In this document: piece after piece, positions 25,638 through 33,665 of the stretch | How the letters are laid out: each line of letters opens with the position of its first letter | Numbering within the stretch: position 1 is the first letter of the stretch | Origin: Oceanicola granulosus HTCC2516 | Lineage (GTDB): Bacteria > Pseudomonadota > Alphaproteobacteria > Rhodobacterales > Rhodobacteraceae | Assembly (NCBI RefSeq): GCF_000153305.1 | Contig: NZ_CH724107.1 | Span: 136,871 to 200,870, forward strand | DNA length: 64,000 bases | Reading direction: 5' to 3' | Translations under genes and position numbers: made by a program | The notes under the pieces: generated by a model | Told to the model about the DNA's origin: nothing | The model's input: only the letters and a program-made list of their open reading frames with translations | Database searches by the model: none

Positions 25638-26564
25638 TCAGTGGGCGTAGTCGATGGGATCGACGCCCAGCGACTGCGCGATCGAGGTGTTCATGCGGGC
25701 GCGTTCCTCCTCGGACTTGAAGCGCACGTAGTGCAGGCGCGGGAACCGCTCCTCGAGGATCGGCATCGTGTGGAACGGGTTGGTCTGCGCCAGGATGATC
25801 AGCGGCTTGCCCTCGTGCGGGGTCTTCACCGCCTCGCGCATGGCGTCGAGGTCGTGGCCGTCGATCTCGACCGCGACGGCGCCGAAGGCCTCCATCTTGG
25901 TCTTGATGTCGCCGACCTCCATGACGCTGTCCATGGCCCCGTCGCATTGCTGGTTGTTGACGTCCATGATCGCCAGGACGTTGTCGATGCGGTGGTGCGC
26001 GCAGGCCTGGATCGCCTCCCAGGTCTGGCCCTCCTGGACCTCGCCGTCGGACATGAACACCCAGACCCGGCCGCTCTCGCCGCGCCGGCGGCGGCCCCAG
26101 GCGAGGCCGGCGGCGGTGGAGAGGCCGATGCCGAGGGTGCCGTTGTGCACCTCCATGCCGGGGCTGTGCTCGGCGCCGATCATCTCGACCGACGAGCCGT
26201 CCTGGTTGAACATCTCGAGCCCCTCGGCCGCCATCCGCCCGGTCTCGACCAGGGTGGCGTAGGCGACGAGCGCGTAGTGCGCGGGCGCGATGAACAGCCG
26301 GTCGAGGTCGGGCTCGAAGGGGCCGTTGTAGCCCGCCCCGGTGTGGTAGTCGGGATTGTCGGCGTGCGGCACGCCGCCGAAGGGCTTCGGGATCATCGGC
26401 AGGGTCGGCGCGCCGAGATTGAGCTCTTCGTTGTAGAGCCAGGCCAGCTGCTCGGCCGCCGAGCAGGCCTGCGACAGGTAGCCGCCGTTGTTGCGCATGG
26501 CGTGCTCGAACACCCGCCGCCGGATGCCGAGCGCGATGTCTTCTGTGGTCTGGTGGTTTCTCAT
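25638..26564 (-). CDS. tktA-like: Transketolase, N-terminal (thiamine diphosphate-binding) subunit
   Basis: A 308-residue protein equal to the TPP-binding domain of transketolase. The GDGx..NN motif is seen as MSDGEVQEGQTWEAI and, 20 residues on, MDVNNQQ (around residues 165-200), and AEHSPGMEVHNGTLGIGLSTAAG precedes it. Start ATG at 26564 overlaps the MtnA stop codon by four bases and is preceded by GAGGAGAG. Its pairing with nucleoside-degrading enzymes suggests it consumes xylulose 5-phosphate or an analogue made by the module. Confidence 0.92.
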   Translation of the reverse strand: MRNHQTTEDIALGIRRRVFEHAMRNNGGYLSQACSAAEQLAWLYNEELNLGAPTLPMIPKPFGGVPHADNPDYHTGAGYNGPFEPDLDRLFIAPAHYALVAYATLVETGRMAAEGLEMFNQDGSSVEMIGAEHSPGMEVHNGTLGIGLSTAAGLAWGRRRRGESGRVWVFMSDGEVQEGQTWEAIQACAHHRIDNVLAIMDVNNQQCDGAMDSVMEVGDIKTKMEAFGAVAVEIDGHDLDAMREAVKTPHEGKPLIILAQTNPFHTMPILEERFPRLHYVRFKSEEERARMNTSIAQSLGVDPIDYAH

Positions 26565-27625
26565 GCACTCTCCTCGAGGAAGGTCTCCTGCGCCCGCTTC
26601 ATCGCCAGCAGGCTCTCGGCGAAGGGCGGGCGGGCAATCCCATGTTCGGTGATGATCCCCGCGATCAGCCGGTGCGGCGTGACGTCGAAGGCGGGGTTGA
26701 AGGCCGGGGCGCCATCGGGGGCGATGGATTGGCCGTTGATGGCGAGGATCTCGCTGTCGTCGCGCTCCTCGATCTCGATGTCGTCGCCGGTCGCGGTCGA
26801 GAAGTCGATCGTCGACATCGGCGCGGCGACGTAGAAGGGCACGCCGTTGTCGGCGGCCGCGAGCGCCAGGTTGTAGGTGCCGATCTTGTTGGCGACGTCG
26901 CCGTTGGCGGCGACCCGGTCGCAGCCGACCACCGCGATGTCGACGTCCCTGGTGCGCATGATGTGGGCCGAGGCGCCGTCGACGACGATGGCGTGGGGGA
27001 CGCCGAACTGCAGCAGCTCGAACGACGACAGCTTGGCCCCCTGCAGCCGCGGCCGGGTCTCGTCGATGTAGGCGAAGACCTCGTGGCCGGCCTCGTGGGC
27101 GCTGCGGATGATGCCGAGCGCGGTGCCGAGGTCGACGGTGGCGAGCGAGCCGGTGTTGCAATGATGGAAGAAGGTGACCTTCCGCGGCAGGATCTTCAGC
27201 GCCTGCTCTGAGATCGCGCGGTTGACGGCGATGTCCTCGGCCTCGATGCGCCGCGCCTCGCGGTCGAGCGCGGCGAGCAGCGCCTCGCTGTCGCCGGCCC
27301 CGGACCAGACCGCGCGCATCCGGTTCAGCGCCCAGGACAGGTTCACCGCCGTCGGCCGGGCGGCGCGCAGCACCGCGTCGGCCTCGCTCAGGCGCGCCTG
27401 CAGGTCCTCGCCCGCCCCGGCCGCGCCGCGCGCCGCCTGCAGGATGCCGAAGGCGGCGGCGACGCCGATGGCGGGGGCGCCGCGCACGGTCATGTCGTGG
27501 ATCGCCCCGGCGATCTCGGCCGGGGTGGTCAGCTCCAGGTAATGCACCTGCTGCGGCAGGGCCTTCTGGTCGATCAGCTTCAGAATGCTGCTGTCGTCCA
27601 GCCACTCGATCGCGCGAAACCCCAT
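26561..27625 (-). CDS. mtnA: MtnA-family (5-methylthio)ribose-1-phosphate isomerase
   Basis: A 354-residue cytoplasmic isomerase of the eIF2B-like family. Signatures are RGAPAIG near residue 49, HHCNTGSLATVDLGTA near 155 (catalytic Cys), ETRPRLQGAKL near 192, and VGCDRVAANGDVANKIGTY near 235 (catalytic Asp), then NPAFDVTP. MtnA converts aldose 1-phosphates such as 5-methylthioribose 1-phosphate to the 1-phospho-ketose; some relatives take ribose 1-phosphate or 1,5-bisphosphate. Usual partners mtnB, C, D and K are absent from the window. Start and stop both overlap the neighbouring genes, so it belongs to the phosphorylase-deaminase operon. Confidence 0.92.
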   Translation of the reverse strand: MGFRAIEWLDDSSILKLIDQKALPQQVHYLELTTPAEIAGAIHDMTVRGAPAIGVAAAFGILQAARGAAGAGEDLQARLSEADAVLRAARPTAVNLSWALNRMRAVWSGAGDSEALLAALDREARRIEAEDIAVNRAISEQALKILPRKVTFFHHCNTGSLATVDLGTALGIIRSAHEAGHEVFAYIDETRPRLQGAKLSSFELLQFGVPHAIVVDGASAHIMRTRDVDIAVVGCDRVAANGDVANKIGTYNLALAAADNGVPFYVAAPMSTIDFSTATGDDIEIEERDDSEILAINGQSIAPDGAPAFNPAFDVTPHRLIAGIITEHGIARPPFAESLLAMKRAQETFLEESA

Positions 27626-28935
27626 CAGTCTCTCCTGTTGGCTATGTCTGCCGCCAGCCGCCGCACCTCGGCCTTCACCGGCTCGGTCGGCGTCGTCGGG
27701 CGCCCGTCGGCGACGAGGGCCCGGCCCCGCGCCAGCACGTGGCGCACTTCGCTGCGCCCGGCGCTGAAGACGAGCGTCGAATAGGGGCAGTAGGACGGCA
27801 CGTTGTGCGGCGCGTCGGTGGCGACGACGGTGATGTCGGCCTGCTTGCCGACCTCGAGGCTGCCGGTCCGCGCGCCGAGCCCCAGCGCCATGGCGCCGCC
27901 GGAGGTGGCCATCGCGACGAGGTCGCGGGCGGGCAGGGTGTCGGAGGTGCCGCTGCGCAGGTTGTGGACCAGCGCCGCCAGCCGCATCGTGGCGAACATG
28001 TCGAGGTCGTTGCCGCTCGCCGGCCCGTCGGTGCCGAGCGACAGCGTCACGCCGCTCGCCCGCATCTCGCCGATCGGCGCCATGCCCGAGGCGAGCTTGG
28101 CGTTGGAGAGCGGGCAATGGGCCACGCCCGCGCCGGCATCGGCGAGCAGGGCGATCTCCTCGCCATCGAGATGCACCGCATGGGCGAGCAGCAGCGGCTG
28201 TTCCAGCAGGCCCGCCCGCTCGAGCGCGCGCACCGGCGTGGTGCCGTAGGCGTCGCGCACCAGCTGCATCTCCCAGGCCGCCTCGGCGGCGTGGATGTGC
28301 ACCCCGCAGCCCGCCGCCCGCGCCAGGTTGGCGATCTCGGCGAGCTTGTCGGCGTCGAGCGTGTAGCAGCCGTGCGGCAGCAGCATCGGCTGCACCCCGT
28401 CGACCCCGGAATACCGCTCGAGAAAGCCCTCGGTGTAGGCCATGCGCTCGGCCCAGCCCATGCCGTCCACGCCCTCGACGTTGAGCATCGGCGGGCCCGA
28501 GGTGAGCCCCATCCCGACCCGCTGCGCGGCGGCGATGGTGGCCTCGGGGTACCAGTACATGTCGAGGAAGTGGGTCACGCCGCTCAGCGCCATCTCGGCG
28601 ATCGCGAGCTCGGCGCCGAGCTCGACGCTGGCGGGGCCGATGTGCTCCGCCTCGGCGCGCCAGACGGTGCGCAGGAAGCCGTCGAGGTCGACGTCGTCGG
28701 CGAGGCCGCGGAACAGCGTCATCGCGGCGTGGCAATGGGTGTTGACGAAGCCGGGCAGGATGATCCCGCCTTCGGCGTCGATCACCCGCTCGGCGCTCAG
28801 CCCGGCGGCGTCGGCATCGGCGCCCACGTGGCTGATCCGCCCGCCGGTCACCGCGACATACCCGGCGTCGTGCCGGGTGAAGTCGCCGTCCATGGTCAGC
28901 ACCACGCCGCCGCGGATCAGGGTGTCGACGCGCAT
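27625..28935 (-). CDS. Amidohydrolase, MTA/SAH/adenosine deaminase type
   Basis: A 436-residue amidohydrolase of the TrzN/MtaD group. Metal and substrate residues can be seen in NTHCHAAMTLFRGLADD near residue 65-80, HIHAAEAAWE near 210, LAHAVHLDGEE near 245 and GTDGPASGNDLDMF near 295. Relatives deaminate 5'-methylthioadenosine, S-adenosylhomocysteine or adenosine to the inosine derivative. This fits directly upstream of a 6-oxopurine nucleoside phosphorylase step. The gene starts one base after the phosphorylase stop codon. Confidence 0.87.
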   Translation of the reverse strand: MRVDTLIRGGVVLTMDGDFTRHDAGYVAVTGGRISHVGADADAAGLSAERVIDAEGGIILPGFVNTHCHAAMTLFRGLADDVDLDGFLRTVWRAEAEHIGPASVELGAELAIAEMALSGVTHFLDMYWYPEATIAAAQRVGMGLTSGPPMLNVEGVDGMGWAERMAYTEGFLERYSGVDGVQPMLLPHGCYTLDADKLAEIANLARAAGCGVHIHAAEAAWEMQLVRDAYGTTPVRALERAGLLEQPLLLAHAVHLDGEEIALLADAGAGVAHCPLSNAKLASGMAPIGEMRASGVTLSLGTDGPASGNDLDMFATMRLAALVHNLRSGTSDTLPARDLVAMATSGGAMALGLGARTGSLEVGKQADITVVATDAPHNVPSYCPYSTLVFSAGRSEVRHVLARGRALVADGRPTTPTEPVKAEVRRLAADIANRRD

Positions 28936-28936
28936 C

Positions 28937-29767
28937 TCAGGCCTCGACGGCCGGCAGCCCCGGGATCAGGGCCTGCATCAGCGCCAGCAGCTTGGGCTCG
29001 ATGATGCGGATCGACTCCCAGACCTCGGCCTCGTTGGTTACGTGGCTGTCGGCGGTGGAGCTGACCGCGATATTGGTTACCGCCGAGAGCGCCAGCACCC
29101 GCACGCCCATGTGCCGCGCAGCGATCACCTCGGGGACGGTGGACATGCCGGCGAGGTCGACGCCGGCGAGCTTGAGCAGGCGGATCAGGGCAGGGGGCTC
29201 GAAGCTGGGGCCGACGAGGTGGCCGTAGACGCCGCGGGCGATGTCGGGGGAGAGCGATTGCACGAGGTCGATCAACTCGGGGTCGTAGGCGCGGTTCATC
29301 GACACGAATCGCTCGCCGATCCCGGGGTCGTTGGGCCCGCGCAGGGGGTCGTGGCCGCTCGCGACCGCCAGCGACAGGTGGTCCTCGATGGCGACGAGGT
29401 CGCCCACCTGCATGCCCTCGCCCATGCCGCCGGCGGCGTTGGTGAAGATCGCCGTCTGCGCGCCGAGCGCCGCCATCACCCGCATCGGGAAGGCGACCTC
29501 CTGGGCCGAGTAGCCCTCGTACATGTGGACCCGGCCGCGCATCGCCACACAGGCGCGGCCGAACAGGGTGCCCACCATCAGCACCCCGTCGTGGCCCTGC
29601 ACGGTGGAGACCGGGAAGTGCGGGATGTCGGCGTAGGGGATCGTCGTGCCGTCGAGGTGATCCGCCAGCGGACCGAGGCCGGAGCCGAGCGTCAGCGCGA
29701 TCTCGGGCACCATGTCGGTCCGGGCACGGATCGCCGCGACGGCGTCGGACAGCTTGGCGTTCAACAT
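28937..29767 (-). CDS. Purine nucleoside phosphorylase (trimeric type)
   Basis: A 276-residue cytoplasmic phosphorylase of the trimeric PNP family. TLGSGLG near residue 27, GRVHMYEGY near 78-86, NAAGGMG near 110, VGPSFEPPA near 186 and GMSTVPEVIAARH near 207 are present. Base-recognition residues are Glu190 and Asn232 (AVTNIA), as in inosine/guanosine phosphorylases; MTA phosphorylases have Asp at the second position. The His of the usual THEEV motif, which contacts the 5'-hydroxyl, is not at its normal place (TNEAEVW), so a 5'-modified nucleoside is possible. First gene of the leftward operon; GGAGG precedes the ATG. Confidence 0.9.
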   Translation of the reverse strand: MLNAKLSDAVAAIRARTDMVPEIALTLGSGLGPLADHLDGTTIPYADIPHFPVSTVQGHDGVLMVGTLFGRACVAMRGRVHMYEGYSAQEVAFPMRVMAALGAQTAIFTNAAGGMGEGMQVGDLVAIEDHLSLAVASGHDPLRGPNDPGIGERFVSMNRAYDPELIDLVQSLSPDIARGVYGHLVGPSFEPPALIRLLKLAGVDLAGMSTVPEVIAARHMGVRVLALSAVTNIAVSSTADSHVTNEAEVWESIRIIEPKLLALMQALIPGLPAVEA

Positions 29768-29839
29768 GTCGGATCCTCCGGAAGGCGCACGGCACGACGA
29801 TCCATTACACGCCGCCGACCGCGAAGTGAAGAAAATAAA

Positions 29840-29864
29840 CAAATGGCACCCACATTGACATTTG
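29840..29864. promoter_or_regulatory. Inverted repeat in the divergent nucleoside promoter region
   Basis: The 283-bp gap between the phosphorylase operon and the transporter operon contains one AT-rich patch. CAAATG (29840-29845) and CATTTG (29859-29864) form an inverted repeat with a 13-bp spacer, and TTGACA at 29855-29860 could be a rightward -35 although no good -10 follows at 17 bp. It is a candidate site for the SorC-type regulator encoded at 34552. The remaining ~180 bp up to 30051 look like leader without obvious structure. Confidence 0.4.
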
Positions 29865-30050
29865 CCTAGAAATGCGGATCGCTGCGGGCGCAGGAGCATC
29901 GCGCCGCGCCCCTCGCCGGAGGCCGGGAGCGGAGCGGGTCGAGGCGGTGCAAGATGTGACCGGATCCCGTCTGGATTCCGGCGGGAGCCACACCGTATGA
30001 ACGACGACAGGAACGACACCGGCGTGAACACCACAGGGAGGCCACATCAG

Positions 30051-31067
30051 ATGGCAAAGACACTGAACACCGCACTGGCCGCAGGACTCGCGGTCGCGAC
30101 ACTCGGCACCGCCGTCCACGCGCAGGACAAGTCCATCATCTACGTCACCCCCAACCCGATCGGGAACAACCCCTTCCTCGTGCTGGGCCAGGAGGGTGCC
30201 GAAGCCGCGGGCGAGGCGCGCGGCGCCGAGGTGATCACCTACGAGAGCGACGCGCCGCAGGCGATGCTGGAGAACCTCTACGCCGCGGCGAGCGTCGGCG
30301 CCGACATCGTCGTCGCGATGAGCTTCTCCGCCGTCGACGGCGTCATGGAAGTCGCGCCCACCGCGCCCGACACGCAGTTCCTGCTGGTCGACGCCTGCAC
30401 CGACCAGGAGCGCCCGGATAACGTGCACTGCGCCGTCTTCCGCGAGCACGAATCGTCGTTCCTGATGGGCGCCATCGCCGCGATGACCACCGAGACCGGC
30501 ACCGTCGGCGTCATCGGTCCGATCGACATCCCCTTCATGCACCGCTTCACCGACGGCTTCGCTGCCGGCGTGGCGCATGTGGATCCCGAGGTGACGGTCG
30601 AGACCCGCTGGGTCGGCGGCCAGAACCCGTTCTCCGATCCGGTGCGCGCCAAGGAGCAGGCGCTGGCGCTCGACGCGGCCGGGGCCGACGTCATCTACGC
30701 GGCGGCGGCCGGCGGCTCGTTCGGCGTGTACGAGGCGGCGGCCGAGAGCGGCTTCGTCACCATGGGCGTCGACACCAATCTCTGCGGCGTGGCGCCGGGC
30801 ACGATGTACGACGTCGCCCTGAAGCGGGTCGACCAGGCGGTCCTGCAGTCGATCGAGGCCATCGAGGCCGGCGAGGCGGCGACCTTCGCCTCCTACGGCC
30901 TCGCCGAGGGCGGGATGAGCGCAATGGCCGTCGAGGGCGGTGACGCGCTCGCCGAAAGCGGCTGCCTGATCGCCGACGACGCCGAGGTCGCTGCCGAGAT
31001 CCGGAGCCTCGCGGAGCAGATCGTGGCCGGCGAGGTCGTCGTCGACGACCCGATGATGGCGAACTGA
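30051..31067 (+). CDS. BMP-family nucleoside-binding protein
   Basis: A 338-residue periplasmic binding protein of the BMP (PnrA/TmpC) family, which bind purine nucleosides. Signal peptide to about residue 25 (GTAVHAQ). NPIGNNPF near residue 35, DACTDQERPDNVHCAVFREHESSFLMGA near 115-145, GPIDIPFMHRFTDGFAAGV near 160, and VDTNLCGVAPGTMYDVALKRVD near 245-265 follow the family plan. The chosen ATG at 30051 follows GGGAGG; longer in-frame starts would spoil the signal peptide. It delivers nucleosides to the ABC transporter encoded next. Confidence 0.9.
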   Translation: MAKTLNTALAAGLAVATLGTAVHAQDKSIIYVTPNPIGNNPFLVLGQEGAEAAGEARGAEVITYESDAPQAMLENLYAAASVGADIVVAMSFSAVDGVMEVAPTAPDTQFLLVDACTDQERPDNVHCAVFREHESSFLMGAIAAMTTETGTVGVIGPIDIPFMHRFTDGFAAGVAHVDPEVTVETRWVGGQNPFSDPVRAKEQALALDAAGADVIYAAAAGGSFGVYEAAAESGFVTMGVDTNLCGVAPGTMYDVALKRVDQAVLQSIEAIEAGEAATFASYGLAEGGMSAMAVEGGDALAESGCLIADDAEVAAEIRSLAEQIVAGEVVVDDPMMAN

Positions 31068-31099
31068 GCGCCGACACCGAGACTGACGGACCGCTGGGG

Positions 31100-32644
31100 G
31101 TGACCGTGCCAGATACCGAGACCTCACCGCCAGCGGTCTGCCGCCTCAACGGCGTCAGCAAGGCGTTCGGACCGACGAAGGCGCTGCAGGACGTGTCGAT
31201 CGAGGTGCGCGAGGGCGAGTTCCTCGCGCTGATCGGCGAGAACGGTGCCGGCAAGTCCACCGCGATGAGCATCCTGTTCGGCCTGCTGGAGCCCGACGAG
31301 GGCGGCGTCGAGATCATGGGCCGGCCGCGGAAGATGCGGTCGGCCCGCGACGCCATCGCGGCGGGGCTCGGCATGGTGCACCAGCACTTCATGCTCTACC
31401 CCGACCTGACGGTGCTGGAGAACATCATCGTCGGCCAGGAAGACACCGGCCGCAGCGGCCGCATCGCGCTCGGCGAGCACCGCGCGGCGGCGCAGCGCAT
31501 CCTGCAGGAGTTCGACTTCTCCATTGACCTCGACCGCAAGGTCGCCGACCTGCCCGTCGACGCCCGCCAGCAGGTGGAGATCGTCAAGCTGCTCTACCGC
31601 GGCGCCTCCGTCGTCATCCTCGACGAGCCCACCGCCGTGCTGACCCCGCAGGAGAGCATCGCGCTCTACAAGATGCTGGCGCGGCTGCAGGCGCAGGGGA
31701 CGTCCATCGTCCTGATCACCCACAAGCTCGACGAGGTCATGGACAACGCCGACCGCATCCTCGTCCTGCGGCGCGGCCGCCTCGTCGCCGAGCGCGATGC
31801 GCAGGCCACCGACAAGACCGAGCTCGCCGAGCTGATGGTCGGCAGCAACATCGAGATCATCGCCAAGCGCGACGCGACGCGCCCCGACGTCGCGCTGTCG
31901 ATCCGCGACCTCACCGTCCGCCGCCGGCAGGGCAAGGCGGCGCTGGCGGAGGTGAGCTTCGACGTGCGCAAGGGCGAGATCTTCGGCATCGCCGGCGTCT
32001 CCGGCAACGGCCAGAAGGAGCTGGTGAACGCCCTGGTGGGGCTGGAGGACGCCGAGGGCGCGGTCCAGCTCGCCGGCCGCGACGTGCTCGGGCTCGACGT
32101 GGCGGCGCGGCGCGCGCTCGGGCTGGGCTACATGGCCGAGGACCGCATGGCCATGGGGCTGGCGCAGCCGGCGACGATCGCGGAGAACCTGATCTCTGGG
32201 CGCGAGGGAACGACGGACTTCTCATCGCGCGGCTTCCTCGACAAGCGCCGCATCCGCGACTTCAGCCGCGACCTGATCGCCCGTTTCGACATCCGCACCC
32301 CCTCCGAGCGGCACCGGGCGGCGAAGCTGTCGGGGGGCAACCAGCAGAAGGTCGTCGTGGCGCGCGAACTCTCGGCGCGGCCCGCCGTCCTGGTGATCGA
32401 GAACCCCTGCTGGGGCGTCGATGTCGGGGCGATCACCTTCATCCACAAGCAGATCCTGGAACTGGCGGAGATGGGCTGCGCCATCGTCCTCGTCAGCAGC
32501 GACCTCGAGGAGCTGTTCGCGCTGTCCGACCGGGTGGGCGTGCTCTGCGACGGCGAGCTGACCGCGATCTTCGAGCGCGGCGAACTCGACGCGATCGCCG
32601 TGGGCGCGGCCATGTCGGGCCAGCGAAAGGACACCGCCGCATGA
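31100..32644 (+). CDS. Nucleoside ABC transporter ATPase (two NBDs)
   Basis: A 514-residue double nucleotide-binding subunit of the BMP/ribose-type importer. NBD1: Walker A GENGAGKST near residue 50, Walker B VVILDEPTAVLT near 170, but the signature is degenerate (LPVDARQQ instead of LSVGxxQ). NBD2: shortened Walker A GVSGNGQKE near 300, intact signature LSGGNQQK near 412, Walker B VLVIENPCWGVDVG. The start is GTG at 31100 or a second GTG two codons later that has the better-spaced GGGGG. ATGA overlap with the permease gene. Confidence 0.92.
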   Translation: MTVPDTETSPPAVCRLNGVSKAFGPTKALQDVSIEVREGEFLALIGENGAGKSTAMSILFGLLEPDEGGVEIMGRPRKMRSARDAIAAGLGMVHQHFMLYPDLTVLENIIVGQEDTGRSGRIALGEHRAAAQRILQEFDFSIDLDRKVADLPVDARQQVEIVKLLYRGASVVILDEPTAVLTPQESIALYKMLARLQAQGTSIVLITHKLDEVMDNADRILVLRRGRLVAERDAQATDKTELAELMVGSNIEIIAKRDATRPDVALSIRDLTVRRRQGKAALAEVSFDVRKGEIFGIAGVSGNGQKELVNALVGLEDAEGAVQLAGRDVLGLDVAARRALGLGYMAEDRMAMGLAQPATIAENLISGREGTTDFSSRGFLDKRRIRDFSRDLIARFDIRTPSERHRAAKLSGGNQQKVVVARELSARPAVLVIENPCWGVDVGAITFIHKQILELAEMGCAIVLVSSDLEELFALSDRVGVLCDGELTAIFERGELDAIAVGAAMSGQRKDTAA

Positions 32645-33663
32645 ACGCCTCGCTCCGCGTCCTCCTCGTGCCCCTCGCCCTGGTGGCGGCCGGCCTCCTC
32701 GCGCTGCTCGCCTTCGACGCCACGCGCGCGGCCGTGGCCGCGTTCCTCGACGGCGCCTTCGGCGGGCGCAACAACTTCAACCTCTACTCGACCCTCGGCC
32801 GGTTCTCGATCCTGCTCGGGCTGGCGATGTCGGTGCTGGTGTCGTTCCGCGCCGGCCTGCTCAACATCGGCGCCGAGGGCCAGCTCGTGCTCGGCGGCCT
32901 CACCGCGGCTCTGGTCGGGGTCTACCTCCCCGCGCCGCCGCTCGTGGTGGCGCTGGCGGCGCTGCTGGCGGCGATGGCGGTCGGGGCCGGCTGGGCGGTG
33001 CTGGCGGGGCTGATCGAGCGGGGCGCCAACGTGCCGCTGCTGATCGGCTCGCTGCTGCTCAACTACCCGGCCTCCTACATCGCCTCCTATGCCGTCTCGC
33101 ACCCGTTCCGCGACGTCAACAGCGGCGCCACCCAGTCCTTCCGCATCATGGGCGAGGCGAGCCTGCCGCGCTTCACCGGCACCATCCTCGATTACGGCAT
33201 CCTGCTGATCGGCGGCACCGCGCTGCTCGTCATCCTGCTCGAGCGGACCAGCGTGTTCGGCTACCGGGTGCGGATGCAGGGCTACAGCTACCCCTTCGCC
33301 CGCGCCTCGGGCTACCCGACCCACAAGCTCTACTACCGCACCCTGATGATCAGCGGCGCCATCGCCGGCATGACCGGCTTCGTCGCGGTGTTCGGCATGA
33401 ACCAGCGCTACATCGACGGCATGCTGACCGCGCCGCTCTACGCCTGGACGGGCATCGCGGCGGTGCTCATGGCGGCGATTATCCCCTGGGCGACGCCGCT
33501 GACGGCGTTCTTCTTCGCCGCGCTGGCGACGGGGGCGATCGGCATGGAGCGCAGCGTCGGCATCCCGCGCGAGGTCGGCCAGATCATCCAGGCCGTGATC
33601 GTCCTCTACCTGTCCGGGGTGGCGGGCAAGATGCTGTCCAACCTCGGCGGGAAGGGGCGCTAG
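32641..33663 (+). CDS. Nucleoside ABC transporter permease 1
   Basis: A 340-residue inner-membrane permease of the BPD_transp_2 family (NupP/YufP type). RFSILLGLAMSVLVSFRAGLLNIGAEGQL around residues 50-80 carries the conserved NIGxEGQ motif. About nine hydrophobic segments. Start ATG overlaps the ATPase stop codon. Confidence 0.92.
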   Translation: MNASLRVLLVPLALVAAGLLALLAFDATRAAVAAFLDGAFGGRNNFNLYSTLGRFSILLGLAMSVLVSFRAGLLNIGAEGQLVLGGLTAALVGVYLPAPPLVVALAALLAAMAVGAGWAVLAGLIERGANVPLLIGSLLLNYPASYIASYAVSHPFRDVNSGATQSFRIMGEASLPRFTGTILDYGILLIGGTALLVILLERTSVFGYRVRMQGYSYPFARASGYPTHKLYYRTLMISGAIAGMTGFVAVFGMNQRYIDGMLTAPLYAWTGIAAVLMAAIIPWATPLTAFFFAALATGAIGMERSVGIPREVGQIIQAVIVLYLSGVAGKMLSNLGGKGR

Positions 33664-33665
33664 CG

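Noticed and set aside
26561-27625. Ordinary aerobic methionine salvage (mtnABCDK) cluster
   Set aside because: mtnB, mtnC, mtnD and mtnK are not in the window; RuBisCO-like protein and transketolase take their place.
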